Source of the DNA: Macropodus opercularis
Lineage: Eukaryota > Chordata > Actinopteri > Anabantiformes > Osphronemidae
Reading direction: 5' to 3'
Length of the DNA: 64,000 bases
Assembly (NCBI GenBank): GCA_030770545.1
Contig: JAUCMP010000029.1
Location: forward strand, 310,001 to 374,000
Made by a program: the position numbers and the translations under genes. The notes below the pieces were generated by a model. It did no database searches and was not told the DNA's origin. It saw only the letters and a list, made by a program, of their open reading frames with translations. This document shows positions 23,301-37,020 of the stretch, one piece after another (the first letter of the stretch is position 1; each line of letters opens with the position of its first letter).

Positions 23301-25260
23301 CATCAAGGTCATCTGCGTTACTAAAAAGGAGAATCACCTAATGTTGCGTTGAAAAATAACAGAAAAGGCTTACAGCACCTGGTATTCCCAGGCAGTCTCC
23401 CGACCAAGTACTAGCCAGGCCCTACCTTGCTTGGCTTCCGAGTTCGAATGAGATCGGGCACATTGAAGGTGGTATAGCCGTAAGCGAGAAATTGTTACCT
23501 TATTATGTCTTTTGAAGGCGACTATATGTCAGACTGTCACAATTATCTGCTCATCAAGGACATATGTGTAACCAAGATGGAGAATCACCCAATGTTGCGT
23601 TGAAAGAGAAAAGAAAAGGCTTACAGCACCTGGTATTCCCAGGCGGTCTCCCGTCCAAGTACTAGCCAGGCCCTACCTTGCTTGGCTTCCGAGTTCGAAT
23701 GAGATCGGGCACGTTAAAGGTGGTATGGCCATAAGCGACAAACCTGTACCACATTATATCTTTTGAAGGTGACTATATGTCAGACTGTCACAACTATCTG
23801 CTCATCAATGACATATGTGTAACCAAGATGGAGAATCACCCAATGTTGCGTTGAAAGAGAAAAGAAAAGGCTTACAGCACCTGGTATTCCCAGGCGGTCT
23901 CCCGTCCAAGTACTAACCAGGCCCTACCTTGCTTGGCTTCAGAGTTCGAATGAGATCGGGCACGTTGAAGGTGGTATGGCCATAAGCGACAAACCTGTAC
24001 CACATTATATCTTTTGAAGGTGACTATATGTCAGACTGTCACAACTATCTGCTCATCAATGACATATGTGTAACCAAGATGGAGAATCACCCAATGTTGC
24101 GTTGAAAGAGAAAAGAAAAGGCTTACAGCACCTGGTATTCCCAGGCGGTCTCCCGTCCAAGTACTAGCCAGGCCCTACCTTGCTTGGCTTCCGAGTTCGA
24201 ATGAGATCGGGCACGTTGAAGGTGGTATGGCCGTAAGCGACAAGTTGTTACCTCAATATGTCTTTTGAAGGCAACAACACGTCAGAATGTCATCACAGTC
24301 ACGACTGTTACCTCATCAAGGTCATCTGTGTATCCAAGATGGAGAATCACCCAATGTTGCGTTGAAAGAGAAAAGAAAAGGCTTACAGCACCTGGTATTC
24401 CCAGGCGGTCTAACGTCCAAGTGCTAGCCAGGCCCTACCTTGCTTGGCTTCCGAGTTCGAATGAGATCGGGCACGTTGAAGGTGGTATGGCCATAAGCGA
24501 CAAACCTGTACCACATTATATCTTTTGAAGGTGACTATATGTCAGACTGTCACAACTATCTGCTCATCAATGACATATGTGTAACCAAGATGGAGAATCA
24601 CCCAATGTTGCGTTGAAAGAGAAAAGAAAAGGCTTACAGCACCTGGTATTCCCAGGCGGTCTCCCGTCCAAGTACTAGCCAGGCCCTACCTTGCTTGGCT
24701 TCCGAGTTCGAATGAGATCGGGCACGTTGAAGGTGGTATGGCCGTAAGCGACAAAACTGTACCAGATTATATCTTTTGAAGGCGACTATATGTCAGACTG
24801 TCACTACTATCTGCTCATCAAGGACATATGTGTAACCAAGATGGAGAATCACCCAATGTTGCATTGAAAGAGAAAAGAAAAGGCTTACAGCACCTGGTAT
24901 TCCCAGGCGGTCTCCCGTCCAAGTACTAGCCAGGCCCTACCTTGCTTGGCTTCCGAGTTCGAATGAGATCGGGCACGTTGAAGGTGGTATGGCCGTAAGC
25001 GACAAGTTGTTACCTCAATATGTCTTTTGAAGGCGACAACACGTCAGAATGTCATCACAGTCACGACTGTTACCTCATCAAGGTCATCTGTGTATCCAAT
25101 ATGGAGAATCACCAAATGTTGCATTGAAAAAGAACAGAAAAGGCTTACAGCACCTGGTATTCCCAGGCAGTCTCCCGTCCAAGTACTAGCCAGGCCCTAC
25201 CTTGCTTGACTTCCGAGTTCGAATGAGATCGGGCACGTTGAAGGTGGTATGGCCATAAGC
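20302..25260 (-). rRNA. 5S rRNA gene cluster, 20 genes
   Basis: Twenty 118-bp minus-strand 5S genes with left ends at 20302, 20553, 20804, 21064, 21315, 21575, 21835, 22095, 22346, 22597, 22848, 23108, 23368, 23619, 23870, 24121, 24381, 24632, 24883 and 25143. The stretch from 20553 repeats the one from 17989 with an offset of 2,564 bp, including the private GAGCTCGGG change in the genes at 18240 and 20804. Genes at 22095 and 23368 again carry CCCGACCAAG with TATAGCCG. The gene at 24381 has TCTAACGTCCAAGTGC on the plus strand, touching box C. Confidence 0.95.
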
Positions 25261-25393
25261 GACAAACCTGTACCACATTATATCTTTTGAAGGTGACTAT
25301 ATGTCAGACTGTCACAACTATCTGCTCATCAATGACATATGTGTAACCAAGATGGAGAATCACCCAATGTTGCGTTGAAAGAGAAAAGAAAAG

Positions 25394-28300
25394 GCTTACA
25401 GCACCTGGTATTTCCAGGCGGTCTCCCGTCCAAGTACTAGCCAGGCCCTACCTTGCTTGGGTTCCGAGTTCGAATGAGATCGGGCACGTTGAAGGTGGTA
25501 TGGCCGTAAGCGACAAAACTGTACCAGATTATATCTTTTGAAGGCGACTATATGTCAGACTGTCACTACTATCTGCTCATCAAGGACATATGTGTAAACA
25601 AGATGGAGAATCACCCAATGTTGCGTTGAAAGAGAAAAGAAAAGGCTTACAGCACCTGGTATTCCCAGGCAGTCTCCCGTCCAAGTACTAGCCAGGCCCT
25701 ACCTTGATTGGCTTCCGAGGTCGAATGAGATCGGGCACGTTGAAGGTGGTATGGCCGTAAGCGAGAAATTGTTACCTCATTACGTCATTTGAAGGCGACA
25801 ACACGTCAGAATGTCATGACAGTCACGACTGTTACCTCATCAATGTCATCTGTGTAACCAAGATGGAGAATCACCCAATGTTGCATTGAAAGAGAAAAGA
25901 AAAGGCTTACAGCACCTGGTATTCCCAGGCGGTCTCCCGTCCAAGTACTAGCCAGGCCCTACCTTGCTTGGCTTCCGAGTTCGAATGAGATCGGGCATGT
26001 TGAAGGTGGTATGGCCATAAGCGACAAACCTGTACCACATTATATCTTTTGAAGGTGACTATATGTCAGACTGTCACAACTATCTGCTCATCAATGACAT
26101 ATGTGTAACCAAGATGGAGAATCACCCAATGTTGCATTGAAAGAGAAAATAAAAGGCTTACAGCACCTGGTATTCCCAGGCGGTCTCCCGTCCAAGTACT
26201 AGCCAGGCCCTACCTTGATTGGCTTCCGAGGTCGCATGAGATCGGGCACGTTGAAGGTGGTATGGCCGTAAGCGAGAAATTGTTACCTCATTACGTCATT
26301 TGAAGGTGACAACACGTCAGAATGTCATGACAGTCACGACTGTTACTTCATCAAGGTCATCTGCGTTACCAAAAAGGAGAATCACCCAATGGTGCATTGA
26401 AAGAGAAAAGAAAAGGCTTACAGCACCTGGTATTCCCAGGCGGTCTCCCGTCCAAGTACTAGCCAGGCCCTACCTTGATTGGCTTCCGAGGTCGAATGAG
26501 ATCGGGCACGTTGAAGGTGGTATGGCCGTAAGCGACAAATTGTTACCTCATTATGTCTTTTGAAGGCGACTATATGTCAGACTGTCACTACTATCTGCTC
26601 ATCAAGGACATATGTGTAACCAAGATGGAGAATCACCCAATGTTGCGTTGAAAGAGAAAAGAAAAGGCTTACAGCACCTGGTATTCCCATGCGGTCTCCC
26701 ATCCAAGTACTAGCCAGGCCCTACCTTGCTTGGCTTCCGAGGTCGAATGAGATCGGGCACGTTGAAGGTGGTATGGCCGTAAGCGACAAATTGTTACCTC
26801 AATATGTCTTTTGAAGGCGACAACACGTCAGAATGTCATGACAGTCACGACTGTTACCTCATCAATGTCATCTGTGTAACCAAGATGGAGAATCACCCAA
26901 TGTTGCGTTGAAAGAGAAAAGAAAAGGCTTACAGCACCTGGTATTCCCAGGCAGTCTCCCGTCCAAGTACTAGCCAGGCCCTACCTTGCTTGGCTTCCGA
27001 GTTCAAATGAGATCGGGCACGTTGAAGGTGGTATGGCCGTAAGCGACAAACCTGTACCACATTATATCTTTTGAAGGCGACTATATGTCAGACTGTCACA
27101 ACTATCTGCTCATCAATGTCATCTGTGTAACCAAGATGGAGAATCACCCAATGTTGCGTTGAAAGAGAAAAGAAAAGGCTTACAGCACCTGGAATTCCCA
27201 GGCGGTCTCCCGTCCAAGTACTAGCCAGGCCCTACCTTGCTTGGCTTCCGAGTTCAAATGAGATCGGGCACGTTGAAGGTGGTATGGCCGTAAGCGAGAA
27301 ATTGTTACCTCATTACGTCATTTGAAGGCGACAACACGTCAGAATGTCATGACAGTCATGACTGTTACCTCATCAAGGTCATCTGCGTTACCAAAAAGGA
27401 GAATCACACAATGTTGCGTTGAAAAATAACAGAAAAGGCTTACAGCACCTGGTATTCCCAGGCGGTCTTCCGTCCAAGTACTAGCAAGGCCCTACCTTGC
27501 TTGGCTTCCGAGTTCGAATGAGATCGGGCACGTTGAAGGTGGAATGGCCGTAAGCGACAAATTGTTACCTCATTACGTGTTTTGAAGGCGACAACACGTC
27601 AGAATGTCATGACAGTCACGACTGTTACCTCATCAATGTCATCTGTGTAACCAAGATGGAGAATCACCCAATGTTGCGTTGAAAAATAACAGAAAAGGCT
27701 TACGGCACCTGGTATTCCCAGGCGGTCTCCCGTCCAAGTACTAGCCAGGCCCTACCTTGCTTGGTTTCCGAGTTCGAATGAGATCAGGCACGTTGAAGGT
27801 GGTATGGCCGTAAGCGACAAACCTGTACCACATTATATCTGTTGAAGGTGACTATATGTCAGACTGTCACAACTATCTGCTCATCAAGGACATATGTGTA
27901 ACCAAGATGGAGAATCACCCAATGTTGCGTTGAAAGAGAAAAGAAAAGGCTTACAGCACCTGGTATTCCCAGGCGGTCTCCCGTTCAAGTACTAGCCAGG
28001 CCCTACCTTGCTTGGCTTCCGAGTTCGAATGAGATCGGGCACGTTGAAGGTGGTATGGCCGTAAGCGAGAAATTGTTACCTCATTACGTCATTTGAAGGC
28101 GACAACACGTCAGAATGTCATGACAGTCACGACTGTTACCTCATCAATGTCATCTGTGTAACCAAGATGGAGAATCACCCAATGTTGCGTTGAAAGAGAA
28201 AAGAAAAGGCTTACAGCACCTGCTATTCCCAGGCGGTCTCCCGTCCAAGTACTAGCCAGGCCCTACCTTGCTTGGCTTCCGAGTTCGAATGAGATCGGGC

Positions 28301-30370
28301 ATGTTGAAGGTGGTATGGCCGTAAGCGACAAACCTGTACCACATTATATCTTTTGAAGGCGACTATATGTCAGACTGTCACAACTATCTGCTCATCAAGG
28401 ACATATGTGTAACCAAGATGGAGAATCACCCAATGTTGCGTTGAAAGAGAAAAGAAAAGGCTTACAGCACCTGGTATTCCCAGGCAGTCTCCCGTCCAAG
28501 TACTAGCCAGGCCCTACCTTGATTGGCTTCCGAGGTCGAATGAGATCGGGCACGTTGAAGGTGGTATGGCCGTAAGCGAGAAATTGTTACCTCATTACGT
28601 CATTTGAAGGCGACAACACGTCAGAATGTCATGACAGTCACGACTGTTACCTCATCAATGTCATCTGTGTAACCAAGATGGAGAATCACCCAATGTTGCA
28701 TTGAAAGAGAAAAGAAAAGGCTTACAGCACCTGGTATTCCCAGGCGGTCTCCCGTCCAAGTACTAACCAGGCCCTACCTTGCTTGGCTTCAGAGTTCGAA
28801 TGAGATCGGGCACGTTGAAGGTGGTATGGCCGTAAGCGACAAATTGTTACCTCAATATGTCTTTTGAAGGCGACAACACGTCAGAATGTCATCACAGTCA
28901 CGACTGTTACCTCATCAATGTCATCTGTGTAACCAAGATGGAGAATCACCCAATGTTGCGTTGAAAGAGAAAAGAAAAGGCTTACAGCACCTGGTATTCA
29001 CAGGCGGTCTCCCGTCCAAGTACTAGCCAGGCCCTACCTTGCTTGGCTTCCGAGGTCGAATGAGATCAGGCACGTTGAAGGTGGTATGGCCGTAAGCAAG
29101 TAATTGTTACCTCATTACGTCATTTGAAGGCGAAAACACGTCAGAATGTCATGACAGTCACAACTGTTACCTCATCAAGGTCATCTGCGTTACTAAAAAG
29201 GAGAATCACCTAATGTTGCGTTGAAAAATAACAGAAAAGGCTTACAGCACCTGGTATTCCCAGGCAGTCTCCCGACCAAGTACTAGCCAGGCCCTACCTT
29301 GCTTGGCTTCCGAGTTCGAATGAGATCGGGCACATTGAAGGTGGTATGGCCGTAAGCGAGAAATTGTTACCTTATTATGTCTTTTGAAGGCGACTATATG
29401 TCAGACTGTCACAACTATGTGCTCATCAAGGACATATGTGTAACCAAGATGGAGAATCACCCAATGTTGCGTTGAAAGAGAAAAGAAAAGGCTTACAGCA
29501 CCTGGTATTCCCAGGCGGTCTCCCGTCCAAGTACTAGCCAGGCCCTACCTTGATTGGCTTACGAGGTCGAATGAGATCGGGCACGTTGAAGGTGGTATGG
29601 CCGTAAGCGACAAACCTGTACCACATTATATCTTTTGAAGGCGACTATATGTCAGACTGTCACTACTATGTGCTCATCAAGGACATATGTGTAACCAAGA
29701 TGGAGAATCACCCAATGTTGCGTTGAAAGAGAAAAGAAAAGGCTTACAGCACCTGGTATTCCCAGGCGGTCTCCCGTCCAAGTACTAGCCAGGCCCTACC
29801 TTGCTTGGCTTCCGAGGTCGAATGAGATCGGGCACGTTGAAGGTGGTATGGCCGTAAGCGAGAAATTGTTACCTCATTACGTCATTTGAAGGCGACAACA
29901 CGTCAGAATGTCATGACAGTCACGACTGTTACCTCATCAATGTCATCTGTGTAACCAAGATGGAGAATCACCCAATGTTGCGTTGAAAGAGAAAAGAAAA
30001 GGCTTACAGCACCTGGTATTCCCAGGCGGTCTAACGTCCAAGTACTAGCCAGGCCCTACCTTGCTTGGCTTCCGAGTTCGAATGAGATCGGGCACGTTGA
30101 AGGTGGTATGGCCATAAGCGACAAACCTGTACCACATTATATCTTTTGAAGGTGACTATATGTCAGACTGTCACAACTATCTGCTCATCAATGACATATG
30201 TGTAACCAAGATGGAGAATCACCCAATGTTGCATTGAAAGAGAAAAGAAAAGGCTTACAGCACCTGGTATTCCCAGGCGGTCTCCCGTCCAAGTACTAGC
30301 CAGGCCCTACCTTGCTTGGCTTCCGAGTTCGAATGAGATCGGGCACGTTGAAGGTGGTATGGCCATAAGC
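25394..30370 (-). rRNA. 5S rRNA gene cluster, 20 genes
   Basis: Twenty 118-bp minus-strand 5S genes with left ends at 25394, 25645, 25905, 26156, 26416, 26667, 26927, 27178, 27438, 27698, 27949, 28209, 28460, 28720, 28980, 29240, 29491, 29742, 30002 and 30253. The region around 26156-26416 resembles the start of the window, sharing the CGCATG change and the ATGGTGCATTG spacer change. Box A G56-to-T occurs at 25645, 26156, 26416, 28460 and 29491. Confidence 0.95.
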
Positions 30371-31383
30371 GACAAACCTGTACCACATTATATCTTTTGA
30401 AGGTGACTATATGTCAGACTGTCACAACTATCTGCTCATCAATGACATATGTGTAACCAAGATGGAGAATCAACCAATGTTGCGTTGAAAGAGAAAAGAA
30501 AAGGCTTACAGCACCTGGTATTCCCAGGCGGTCTCCCGTCCAAGTACTAGCCAGGCCGTACCTTGCTTGGCTTCCGAGTTCGAATGAGATCGGGCACGTT
30601 GAAGGTGGTATGGCCGTAAGCGACAAAACTGTACCAGATTATATCTTTTGAAGGCGACTATATGTCAGACTGTCACTACTATCTGCTCATCAAGGACATA
30701 TGTGTAACCAAGATGGAGAATCACCCAATGTTGCGTTGAAAGAGAAAAGAAAAGGCTTACAGCACCTGGTATTCCCAGGCAGTCTCCCGTCCAAGTACTA
30801 GCCAGGCCCTACCTTGATTGGCTTCCGAGGTCGAATGAGATCGGGCACGTTGAAGGTGGTATGGCCGTAAGCGAGAAATTGTTACCTCATTACGTCATTT
30901 GAAGGCGACAACACGTCAGAATGTCATGACAGTCACGACTGTTACCTCATCAATGTCATCTGTGTAACCAAGATGGAGAATCACCCAATGTTGCATTGAA
31001 AGAGAAAAGAAAAGGCTTACAGCACCTGGTATTCCCAGGCGGTCTCCCGTCCAAGTACTAGCCAGGCCCTACCTTGCTTGGCTTCCGAGTTCGAATGAGA
31101 TCGGGCACGTTGAAGGTGGTATGGCCGTAAGCGACAAAACTGTACCAGATTATATCTTTTGAAGGCGACTATATGTCAGACTGTCACTACTATCTGCTCA
31201 TCAATGACATATGTGTAACCAAGATGGAGAATCACCCAATGTTGCGTTGAAAGAGAAAAGAAAAGGCTTACAGCACCTGGTATTCCCAGGCGGTCTCCCG
31301 TCCAAGTACTAGCCAGGCCCTACCTTGCTTGGCTTCCGAGTTCGAATGAGATCGGGCACGTTGAAGGTGGTATGGCCGTAAGC
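29240..31383. repeat. Duplicated block, copy 1 (offset 2,797 bp)
   Basis: The 251/260 spacer order and private mutations of this stretch recur exactly at 32037-34180. Shared private changes include GGCTTACGAGG (29550 and 32347 area), TCTAACGTCC (about 30030 and 32828) and CCAGGCCGTACC (about 30554 and 33351). The offset equals seven 251-bp plus four 260-bp units. Such a block copy fits unequal exchange of 11 units at once. Confidence 0.85.
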
Positions 31384-34300
31384 GACAAGTTGTTACCTCA
31401 ATATGTCTTTTCAAGGCGACAACACGTCAGAATGTCATCACAGTCACGACTGTTACCTCATCAAGGTCATCTGCGTTACTAAAAAGGAGAATCACCTAAT
31501 GTTGCGTTGAAAAATAACAGAAAAGGCTTACAGCACCTGGTATTCCCAGGCAGTCTCCCGACCAAGTACTAGCCAGGCCCTACCTTGCTTGGCTTCCGAG
31601 TTCGAATGAGATCGGGCACATTGAAGGTGGTATGGCCGTAAGCGAGAAATTGTTACCTTATTATGTCTTTTGAAGGCGACTATATGTCAGACTGTCACAA
31701 CTATGTGCTCATCAAGGACATATGTGTAACCAAGATGGAGAATCACCCAATGTTGCGTTGAAAGAGAAAAGAAAAGGCTTACAGCACCTGGTATTCCCAG
31801 GCGGTCTCCCGTCCAAGTACTAGTTAGGCCCTACCTTGATTGGCTTCCGAGGTCGAATGAGATCGGGCACGTTGAAGGTGGTATGGCCGTAAGCGAGAAA
31901 TTGTTACCTCATTACGTCATTTGAAGGCGAAAACACGTCAGAATGTCATGACAGTCACAACTGTTACCTCATCAAGGTCATCTGCGTTACTAAAAAGGAG
32001 AATCACCTAATGTTGCGTTGAAAAATAACAGAAAAGGCTTACAGCACCTGGTATTCCCAGGCAGTCTCCCGACCAAGTACTAGCCAGGCCCTACCTTGCT
32101 TGGCTTCCGAGTTCGAATGAGATCGGGCACATTGAAGGTGGTATGGCCGTAAGCGAGAAATTGTTACCTTATTATGTCTTTTGAAGGCGACTATATGTCA
32201 GACTGTCACAACTATGTGCTCATCAAGGACATATGTGTAACCAAGATGGAGAATCACCCAATGTTGCGTTGAAAGAGAAAAGAAAAGGCTTACAGCACCT
32301 GGTATTCCCAGGCGGTCTCCCGTCCAAGTACTAGCCAGGCCCTACCTTGATTGGCTTACGAGGTCGAATGAGATCGGGCACGTTGAAGGTGGTATGGCCG
32401 TAAGCGACAAACCTGTACCACATTATATCTTTTGAAGGCGACTATATGTCAGACTGTCACTACTATGTGCTCATCAAGGACATATGTGTAACCAAGATGG
32501 AGAATCACCCAATGTTGCGTTGAAAGAGAAAAGAAAAGGCTTACAGCACCTGGTATTCCCAGGCGGTCTCCCGTCCAAGTACTAGCCAGGCCCTACCTTG
32601 CTTGGCTTCCGAGGTCGAATGAGATCGGGCACGTTGAAGGTGGTATGGCCGTAAGCGAGAAATTGTTACCTCATTACGTCATTTGAAGGCGACAACACGT
32701 CAGAATGTCATGACAGTCACGACTGTTACCTCATCAATGTCATCTGTGTAACCAAGATGGAGAATCACCCAATGTTGCGTTGAAAGAGAAAAGAAAAGGC
32801 TTACAGCACCTGGTATTCCCAGGCGGTCTAACGTCCAAGTACTAGCCAGGCCCTACCTTGCTTGGCTTCCGAGTTCGAATGAGATCGGGCACGTTGAAGG
32901 TGGTATGGCCATAAGCGACAAACCTGTACCACATTATATCTTTTGAAGGTGACTATATGTCAGACTGTCACAACTATCTGCTCATCAATGACATATGTGT
33001 AACCAAGATGGAGAATCACCCAATGTTGCATTGAAAGAGAAAAGAAAAGGCTTACAGCACCTGGTATTCCCAGGCGGTCTCCCGTCCAAGTACTAGCCAG
33101 GCCCTACCTTGCTTGGCTTCCGAGTTCGAATGAGATCGGGCACGTTGAAGGTGGTATGGCCATAAGCGACAAACCTGTACCACATTATATCTTTTGAAGG
33201 TGACTATATGTCAGACTGTCACAACTATCTGCTCATCAATGACATATGTGTAACCAAGATGGAGAATCAACCAATGTTGCGTTGAAAGAGAAAAGAAAAG
33301 GCTTACAGCACCTGGTATTCCCAGGCGGTCTCCCGTCCAAGTACTAGCCAGGCCGTACCTTGCTTGGCTTCCGAGTTCGAATGAGATCGGGCACGTTGAA
33401 GGTGGTATGGCCGTAAGCGACAAAACTGTACCAGATTATATCTTTTGAAGGCGACTATATGTCAGACTGTCACTACTATCTGCTCATCAAGGACATATGT
33501 GTAACCAAGATGGAGAATCACCCAATGTTGCGTTGAAAGAGAAAAGAAAAGGCTTACAGCACCTGGTATTCCCAGGCAGTCTCCCGTCCAAGTACTAGCC
33601 AGGCCCTACCTTGATTGGCTTCCGAGGTCGAATGAGATCGGGCACGTTGAAGGTGGTATGGCCGTAAGCGAGAAATTGTTACCTCATTACGTCATTTGAA
33701 GGCGACAACACGTCAGAATGTCATGACAGTCACGACTGTTACCTCATCAATGTCATCTGTGTAACCAAGATGGAGAATCACCCAATGTTGCATTGAAAGA
33801 GAAAAGAAAAGGCTTACAGCACCTGGTATTCCCAGGCGGTCTCCCGTCCAAGTACTAGCCAGGCCCTACCTTGCTTGGCTTCCGAGTTCGAATGAGATCG
33901 GGCACGTTGAAGGTGGTATGGCCGTAAGCGACAAAACTGTACCAGATTATATCTTTTGAAGGCGACTATATGTCAGACTGTCACTACTATCTGCTCATCA
34001 AGGACATATGTGTAACCAAGATGGAGAATCACCCAATGTTGCGTTGAAAGAGAAAAGAAAAGGCTTACAGCACCTGGTATTCCCAGGCAGTCTCCCGTCC
34101 AAGTACTAGCCAGGCCCTACCTTTATTGGCTTCCGAGGTCGAATGAGATCGGGCACGTTGAAGGTGGTATGGCCGTAAGCGAGAAATTGTTACCTCATTA
34201 CGTCATTTGAAGGCGACAACACGTCAGAATGTCATGACAGTCACGACTGTTACCTCATCAATGTCATCTGTGTAACCAAGATGGAGAATCACCCAATGTT

Positions 34301-35964
34301 GCATTGAAAGAGAAAAGAAAAGGCTTACAGCACCTGGTATTCCCAGGCGGTCTCCCGTCCAAGTACTAACCAGGCCCTACCTTGCTTGGCTTCAGAGTTC
34401 GAATGAGATCGGGCACGTTGAAGGTGGTATGGCCATAAGCGACAAACCTGTACCACATTATATCTTTTGAAGGTGACTATATGTCAGACTGTCACAACTA
34501 TCTGCTCATCAATGACATATGTGTAACCAAGATGGAGAATCACCCAATGTTGCGTTGAAAGAGAAAAGAAAAGGCTTACAGCACCTGGTATTCCCAGGCG
34601 GTCTCCCGTCCAAGTACTAGCCAGGCCCTACCTTGCTTGGCTTCCGAGTTCGAATGAGATCGGGCACGTTGAAGGTGGTATGGCCGTAAGCGACAAGTTG
34701 TTACCTCAATATGTCTTTTCAAGGCGACAACACGTCAGAATGTCATCACAGTCACGACTGTTACCTCATCAAGGTCATCTGCGTTACTAAAAAGGAGAAT
34801 CACCTAATGTTGCGTTGAAAAATAACAGAAAAGGCTTACAGCACCTGGTATTCCCAGGCAGTCTCCCGACCAAGTACTAGCCAGGCCCTACCTTGCTTGG
34901 CTTCCGAGTTCGAATGAGATCGGGCACATTGAAGGTGGTATGGCCGTAAGCGAGAAATTGTTACCTTATTATGTCTTTTGAAGGCGACTATATGTCAGAC
35001 TGTCACAACTATGTGCTCATCAAGGACATATGTGTAACCAAGATGGAGAATCACCCAATGTTGCGTTGAAAGAGAAAAGAAAAGGCTTACAGCACCTGGT
35101 ATTCCCAGGCGGTCTCCCGTCCAAGTACTAGTTAGGCCCTACCTTGATTGGCTTCCGAGGTCGAATGAGATCGGGCACGTTGAAGGTGGTATGGCCGTAA
35201 GCGAGAAATTGTTACCTCATTACGTCATTTGAAGGCGACAACACGTCAGAATGTCATGACAGTCACGACTGTTAACTCATCAATGTCATCTGTGTAACCA
35301 AGATGGAGAATCACCCAATGTTGCGTTGAAAGAGAAAAGAAAAGGCTTACAGCACCTGGTATTCCCAGGCGGTCTCCCGTCCAAGTACTAGCCAGGCCCT
35401 ACCTTGCTTGGCTTCCGAGTTCGAATGAGATCGGGCACGTTGAAGGTGGTATGGCCATAAGCAACAAACCTGTACCACATTATATCTTTTGAAGGTGACT
35501 ATATGTCAGACTGTCACAACTATCTGCTCATCAATGACATATGTGTAACCAAGATGGAGAATCAACCAATGTTGCATTGAAAGAGAAAATAAAAGGCTTA
35601 CAGCACCTGGTATTCCCAGGTGGTCTCCCGTCCAAGTACTAGCCAGTACCTACCTTGCTTGGCTTCCGAGTTCAAATGAGATCGGGCACGTTGAAGGTGG
35701 TATAGCCGTAAGCGACAAAACTGTACCACATTATATCTTTTGAAGGCGACTATATGTCAGACTGTCACAACTATCTGCTCATCAAGGACATATGTGTAAC
35801 CAAGATGGAGAATCACCCAATGTTGCGTTGAAAGAGAAAAGAAAAGGCTTACAGCACCTGGTATTCCCAGGCGGTCTCCCGTCCAAGTACTAGCCAGGCC
35901 CTACCTTGATTGGCTTCCGAGGTCGCATGAGATCGGGCACGTTGAAGGTGGTATGGCCGTAAGC
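30504..35964 (-). rRNA. 5S rRNA gene cluster, 22 genes
   Basis: Twenty-two 118-bp minus-strand 5S genes with left ends at 30504, 30755, 31015, 31266, 31526, 31777, 32037, 32288, 32539, 32799, 33050, 33301, 33552, 33812, 34063, 34323, 34574, 34834, 35085, 35345, 35596 and 35847. Genes at 30504 and 33301 share the private change CCAGGCCGTACC, and those at 31777 and 35085 share TACTAGTTAGGCC, so they are copies of each other in duplicated blocks. The gene at 35596 has CCAGTACCTACC instead of CCAGGCCCTACC, inside the intermediate element, and may be inactive. Confidence 0.95.
32037..34180. repeat. Duplicated block, copy 2 (offset 2,797 bp)
   Basis: Second copy of the block at 29240-31383, in the same order and orientation. 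Beyond about 34323 the match changes partner: the 34574-35202 stretch matches 31266-31894 at an offset of 3,308 bp, sharing CTTTTCAAGGCG and TACTAGTTAGGCC. This shows at least two separate exchange events. Confidence 0.85.
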
Positions 35965-36106
35965 GAGAAATTGTTACCTCATTACGTCATTTGAAGGTGA
36001 CAACACGTCAGAATGTCATGACAGTCACGACTGTTACTTCATCAAGGTCATCTGCGTTACCAAAAAGGAGAATCACCCAATGGTGCATTGAAAGAGAAAA
36101 GAAAAG

Positions 36107-36149
36107 GCTTACAGCACCTGGTATTCCCAGGCGGTCTCCCGTCCAAGTA
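36107..36149 (-). pseudogene. 5S rRNA gene split by the pogo transposon, 3' part
   Basis: RNA positions 76-118 of a 5S gene; positions 1-75 are at 38536-38610. The transposon entered the TA at RNA positions 76-77, just before box C (80-97), and duplicated it (36148-36149 and 38534-38535). Confidence 0.95.
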
Positions 36150-36323
36150 CCGTATTTTGCGCACGAAAAGACGCACCGCATCAAAAGGCTCACCTTCAAT
36201 AAATGACGTATTTTAATTATTTTTACATATATAAGGCGCATCGCATCATAAGGCGCACCTTTAATAAAACGCTTCGCATAAGGCGCTAAAGTAGAGGCTG
36301 GAGTTACGGTGCGTTATGCATCC

Positions 36324-36901
36324 ATTAGATGCATAACGCATCCATTAGATCAGGGGTCGGGGACTTATGGCTCGCGAGTCACATGTGGCTCTTTTGACGA
36401 CTGCATCTGGCTCTCAGATAAATCTTAACTTATATTCCTTAACACGATATGTAAGAAATAATTCCGCTGGAAATCACAGTGTTAAAATAACGATCACACT
36501 GTAACTTAGAGCTTTAGCTGCTTGGGCTGTTTCCGCAGAGATTTTGACTCTTACAAAGATCATCGCTGTATGAAACGATGCCACACTCTGTGATATTTCC
36601 TGACAATAGAACGCTAGTCACGCACAGAGAGAGAGAGAGTGTGACATCCTCACTGCAGAAAGGATCTGTGTTCACACAGACACAACAGCGCTGAACCAAA
36701 CAGGTGACAGCGTCTTAGCAGAAGTGGAGCGCATTTCACTTTTCCTGCGTTTTACTCGTTTTTAATTAATTAAGTGCAAATAAATCTTGTGCTTATCAAC
36801 GATTAGCGCCAATTTGTGATTTCAATAAATATACTTAAAATATTTTGGTCCTGTGGTGTGCCTCGTGTGTGCCTGACTGATGGATGCGTTATGCATCTAA
36901 T
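36324..36901. mobile_element. hAT-like fragment between 21-bp inverted repeats, nested in the pogo element
   Basis: A perfect 21-bp inverted repeat (36324-36344 and 36881-36901, reading ATTAGATGCATAACGCATCC on the left for its first 20 bases) encloses about 536 bp. Inside the left arm, from 36351, the sequence CAGGGGTCGGGGACTTATGG with GTGGCTCTTTTGACGACTGC resembles the ends of hAT-family elements. A matching right hAT terminus is not evident. The left arm itself can form a hairpin (GCGTTATGCAT with ATGCATAACGC, 36311-36339). It carries no convincing ORF. It may be a composite non-autonomous insert; the classification is weak. Confidence 0.4.
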
Positions 36902-37020
36902 GATTAGCAGTCAGATAGGTCAGTCAAACTTTATTAACAAGAAAACAAAACAACAAAGCAACAAGCAACAAGAACAATAATAACTCTGTAAACGTAAAGC
37001 TCACTTTCTCAGTTCCTTAT

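Noticed and set aside
30414..30626. Recurrent 70-codon minus-strand ORF in 5S units (also 33211, 51764, 52786, 60206)
   Set aside because: It is a sense-strand reading of 5S RNA plus spacer with no independent coding signal; identical copies come from block duplication of the array.
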